Positions 61,295 to 64,000 of a stretch of DNA of 64,000 bases are shown one piece after another (position 1 is the stretch's first letter; the number at the start of each line of letters is the position of its first letter). The notes under the pieces are model-generated. The model was not told where the DNA came from and made no database searches. It saw only the letters and a list, made by a program, of their open reading frames with translations. The translations under genes were made by a program, and so were the position numbers. The stretch is from Galbula dea (lineage: Eukaryota > Chordata > Aves > Piciformes > Galbulidae). The stretch is taken from contig VWZX01008170.1 of the NCBI GenBank assembly GCA_013399015.1, forward strand, positions 43,925 through 107,924. The letters are read 5' to 3'.

Positions 61295-61453
61295 CATCCA
61301 CCACGAAAGAACCTGGGACCTGGACCAGCCCTAAAGGACATCCCTGGAGTTTCATTCACCGAGAAAGGACTTGGGACCTGGACCAACTCTGAACATCATC
61401 CCTGGATTTTCACCCACCACCCGAGAACTTGAGACCTGGGACCAGTCCTACAA
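61295..61453 (+). repeat. 58-bp tandem repeat (about 2.7 units) inside the LTR
   Basis: Unit 1 is at 61295-61352, unit 2 at 61353-61410 and partial unit 3 at 61411-61453. Each contains CAYYCACC, then GAGAAC/AAGAAC-like, TTGRGACCTGG and ACCA, with CATCCCTGGA in units 1 and 2. It begins about 25 bp after the TATA box, so it would lie at the 5' end of the transcript. Confidence 0.88.
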
Positions 61454-61691
61454 AACTTTGTTGGAATCAAGGGTGGTGATATCTCACTCTCCTCTTCTTC
61501 TGTCTGTCTTCTTTCCTTTCTATCTCTTAGGCACTAGAGACTAAAAACTTTCCAAAGGACACTCCTTGCTTGTAATAAAACCAACTATCAGCCGTTTGAT
61601 GTCTTTTCACCTTGATTTACTCCAAGGGAATTTTCAAATCTTTCATGACCCTCCGAGCTACCCAGGGTGGCTCGGCAATTGGGTCATGACA

Positions 61692-62105
61692 ATGGCTTAA
61701 ACATCTTCTTTATGAGGAAAGGCTGAGGGAGCTGGGACTCCTTAGCTTGGAGGAAACTAAGGGGTGACCTCATCTATGCTTTTAAATATGTGAAGGGTGC
61801 ATGTCAGGAGGATGGGGTCAGGCTCTTCTCAGTGAAGCCCAGTGACAGGACAAGGGGCAAAGGCTGTTAGCCATCCATAGGATGTTCCGTGTGAATACAC
61901 ATAGAGATTTTTTCACAGTGAGGGTGACAGAGCACTGGAACAGGCTACCCAGAGGGTTGTGGAGTCTCCTTCCATGGAGGTATTCAAAACCCATCTGGAC
62001 ATGCATCTGTGTGACCTGGTCTAAGGAACTCTGCTGTGGCAGGGGCGTTCGACTAGATGATCTTTCGAGGTCCCTTCCAACTCCTAATGTTCTGTGATTC
62101 TGTGA
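61692..62105 (+). mobile_element. CR1 (class b) 3' fragment, sense
   Basis: Starts at ATGGCTTAAACATCTTCTTT, the codons of GLNILLYEERLRELGLLSL, and ends at AATGTTCTGTGATTCTGTG. The TFCAGGTGA-type VRVTEHWNRLPR block is near 61920. The 5' edge coincides with the end of the LTR at 61691, so the LTR either entered this CR1 or abuts its truncation point. Confidence 0.94.
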
Positions 62106-62703
62106 AATGCTGAGGCATCCTGGATAAACTTGTACAACCTACATCTGGAAAGAGATGTGTTTGGTTAACAAAAATATCAGTGTTATAAAGTGCCTTCAAA
62201 TTGTGTTGTTTGCAGAAATCATCAGGGAATATTAACAAAAATCTCTGTTCTCCTTAAAATTTCATAAAGAGATATAAACTTTCTTTTTGCTTTAACAAGC
62301 GAAAATAGATAAAACTCTCTTTTGCAAACCACATCCCTGCACTCACTCTTACTGGGAAGGAATGCCAACACTGTAAAAATACAGCAAAATATCAAGAGAG
62401 AGATATTTTTTAAGGGGTAGATTTATTCCTTGGACAATAAATACTGAGACTGAACAGGATACGAAATTTTTTTTATAGACTTAAAATGGTTTTATGTAGC
62501 CTTATGGTTGCCATGTCTAAAGGCATGATGTACTGAGATGAAAAACCCAGATTATCCGTCATTTTAGCAGGAGATAGAACAACTGAAAGGCTATGAAACC
62601 AATGATAAGTTAAGTGTGGCTTCAAAATGCAGTTGTCAGAAATGGTGAAGACCTGAGACACATATAACAGTTATCTTTATTCCTTTTGAAAGCAACAGGT
62701 GAC
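62106..62703. other. Unique AT-rich sequence
   Basis: No gene or repeat recognised. It ends in GTGAC, the left target duplication of the following LTR. Confidence 0.5.
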
Positions 62704-63352
62704 TGTCGCGGATGGACAGGCTAAACCGATTACCAACCCATGGCAGACGTTCCTTATTACCACCCTTTCGCCCCCCAACTGGAAGAAATATGGGATAATA
62801 AGGGCAGAGAGTCTTCTGGATTGGAAAGTAAAACTAAAACTACTTTAATAATAATAACAAAGTTAAATGAAACATATATAAATATATACAGGATCCAAAT
62901 ACCGAACCCACTTCCCCCTTTTCATAATGGCTACGACACCACCAAAGCTGCAAACGTCCTGAACGTCCCGGTGCCAACTCTCTTTCCCCCAGCACGAGTC
63001 TGAGTCCAAAACAGCTAGCTCCCGGCAGCAGCTCCACACCGTTCAGCTCCCCAGTACAGACAGACTAAATCTCAGCTCCCCACCCAGAGTCCCAAAGACC
63101 TCCGATTTCCCTTTTCCCCTGGGGGGCAGGGTCCTTACTTAGGATTCAGGAATTTCAGGTTTTAAAGGGGAAGTTTAGTTTAGCAGGCAGCTCTGGCAAG
63201 GTGGGGGGGGGAGGGACGACTGATACTGAATATGATGTATATGGGAAGGAATACTTCGTAGAAAATAAAGTCACTGAACAGAATTAATTCTGTTCTAACC
63301 CAAACCAGGACATTCTAACCCAAACCAGGACATTTTAACCCAAACCAGGACA
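62704..63352 (-). mobile_element. Solo LTR (48600 family), antisense, 5-bp target duplication GTGAC, triplicated 5' terminus
   Basis: Flanked by GTGAC at 62699-62703 and 63353-63357, a perfect 5-bp target duplication. On the minus strand it begins TGTCCTGGTTTGGGTTA, repeated three times in direct 20-bp copies, then CAGAATTAATTCTGTTC. It ends CCATCCGCGACA. Shared blocks with the 48600 LTR are at the 5' end and the 3' ATT run; the middle (about 62930-63200) is different and GC-richer. No internal genes are attached. Confidence 0.92.
63293..63352 (-). repeat. Three direct 20-bp copies of the LTR 5' terminus
   Basis: Copies at 63293-63312, 63313-63332 and 63333-63352 each read TTYTAACCCAAACCAGGACA on the plus strand. 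The outermost copy borders the target duplication. Confidence 0.95.
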
Positions 63353-63596
63353 GTGACTAATATTTATTTATTTTCATATATTTAGTTATGGAACTAGGAT
63401 TTAGTTAGGAAGAGGATGGGAAAGAAGGGTGCTCTTTGACTTAGCTGCAAAAAAATTCAGTTGTTCTGGATTTGCTCTCCCTGCCACATGAACATCGCAT
63501 GGAACATGTGGTGGCCTTTAGCAATGAGACACCACTTTACCTCCTGCAAAACACAGAACATCTGATGATTAACCTTCTTCCTCATCTTTCACAGAA

Positions 63597-64000
63597 GCAC
63601 AGAATCACAGAATATTAGGAGTTGGAAGGGACCTCGAAAGATCATCTAGTCCAACCCCCCTCCCACAGCAGGATTCCTTAGACCAGGTCACACAGAAGAG
63701 CATCCAGACGGGTTTTGAGTATCTCCATGGAAGGAGACTCCACAACCTCTCTGGGCAGTCTGTTCCAGCTCTGTCACCCTCACTGTGAAAAAATCTCTAT
63801 GTGTATTCACACAGAATCTCCTATGCTTCAGCTTACATCCATTGCCTCTTGTCCTGTCACTGGGCTTCACTGAGAAGAGCCTGACCCTATCCTCCTGACA
63901 CACACCCTTCACATACTTAAAAGCATAGATGAGGTCACTCCTTAGTCTCCTCTTNCGGCTTGGTCCCAGGTGCAAGATTCGACACTTGGCCTTATTGAAT
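63597..64000 (-). mobile_element. CR1 (class b) 3' end, antisense, running off the window, with a single-N joint
   Basis: Starts at ACAGAAGCACAGAATCACAG and reads antisense through the ORF2 C-terminus (KKRRLRSDLIYAFKYVKGV is near 63950). At 63955 an N joins it to CGGCTTGGTCCCAGG...TTCGACACTTGGCC, whose minus strand reads FNKAKCRILHLGPS. Those residues normally lie several hundred bases upstream. The piece after the N has CGA where class b copies have TGA, so it may belong to another class. Confidence 0.92.
63955..63955. other. Single-N assembly gap inside CR1
   Basis: Non-adjacent CR1 segments are joined here. The expected intervening sequence is some 300 bp or more. Confidence 0.85.

Larger units (their letters stand above)
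61036..61691 (+). mobile_element. Solo LTR of a second endogenous retrovirus family, beside or within a CR1
   Basis: The 656-bp element starts TGTCACGTGGGTGGAGG and ends CAATTGGGTCATGACA. A TATA box (TATAAAAAG) lies at 61262-61270, and a polyadenylation signal AATAAA at 61574-61579 is followed by CTTGATTTACTCCAAGG toward the 3' end. This layout is U3-R-U5. It contains a 58-bp tandem repeat. Flanks read ATGT (left) and ATGG (right), an imperfect possible 4-bp duplication. No internal retroviral genes remain. It shares no visible sequence with the 48600 family. Confidence 0.85.

Noticed and set aside
62740..63003. Open frames on both strands around 62740-63037
   Set aside because: They are inside the antisense LTR and have no retroviral protein motif.

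Overview
The window is eukaryotic and almost certainly avian. It is dominated by CR1 non-LTR retrotransposons with bird-type proteins: a PHD-like plus SGNH-esterase ORF1, and an endonuclease/reverse-transcriptase ORF2 with SLTSVPGK, YLDFSKAFDTV, GVPQGSVLGP and FADDTKL blocks. Copies end in the short ATTCTRTG repeat tail. By my rough tally CR1 covers about a third of the 64 kb, well above an ordinary bird euchromatic region. That suggests a CR1-rich lineage (woodpeckers and hornbills are known examples) or a repeat-rich compartment such as a sex chromosome. I cannot name the species. No complete host gene, tRNA, rRNA or CRISPR is visible. Everything between repeats looks like AT-rich intron or intergenic DNA, with one plausible host exon (13598-13705, +) and two weaker candidates.

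I sort the CR1 copies by their 3' ends. Class a ends in GTTGGAACTAGATGATCTTTGAGG...ATTCTATG (1125-2737, 14949-15738, 36354-36925, 54657-54860). Class b ends in GAGGTCCCTTCCAACTCCTAA...TTCTGTG (9571-10152, 16171-17768, 22795-23407, 28147-29727, 41937-44885, 52524-52785, 61692-62105, 63597-64000). Class c ends in GATCTTGAGGGTCC...ATTCTGTG (24200-25508, 45274-46040). Class d ends in GATCTTTAAGG...GCCATTCTAAGATTC (186-517, 33064-33178, 55565-59844, probably 10869-11650). Older fragments lie at 612-755, 4058-5272, 11660-11888 and 12530-12622.

Layout: 0-17.8 kb alternates CR1 fragments with unique DNA. 17.8-22.8 kb is largely unique. 22.8-29.7 kb has three CR1 copies and a GC-rich minisatellite patch at 26.3-26.7 kb. 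29.7-41.9 kb is mostly unique. 41.9-46 kb holds a long antisense CR1 with ORF2 endonuclease remnants, then a class c copy inserted inside a minisatellite. 48.6-63.4 kb holds LTRs of two endogenous retrovirus families, an inverted CR1 structure at 51.8-52.8 kb and a nearly full-length CR1 at 55.6-59.8 kb.

Four runs of N (11037, 24989-25040, 45784-45824, 63955) all fall inside CR1 copies and join non-adjacent parts of the element, so the assembly is unreliable there. The most interesting signals are two in-frame TGA codons shared by three class b copies, an LTR whose 5' end is triplicated inside an intact target duplication, an abutting inverted ORF1/3' tail arrangement that looks like twin priming, and a CR1 insertion whose empty site can be read from the interrupted minisatellite unit.
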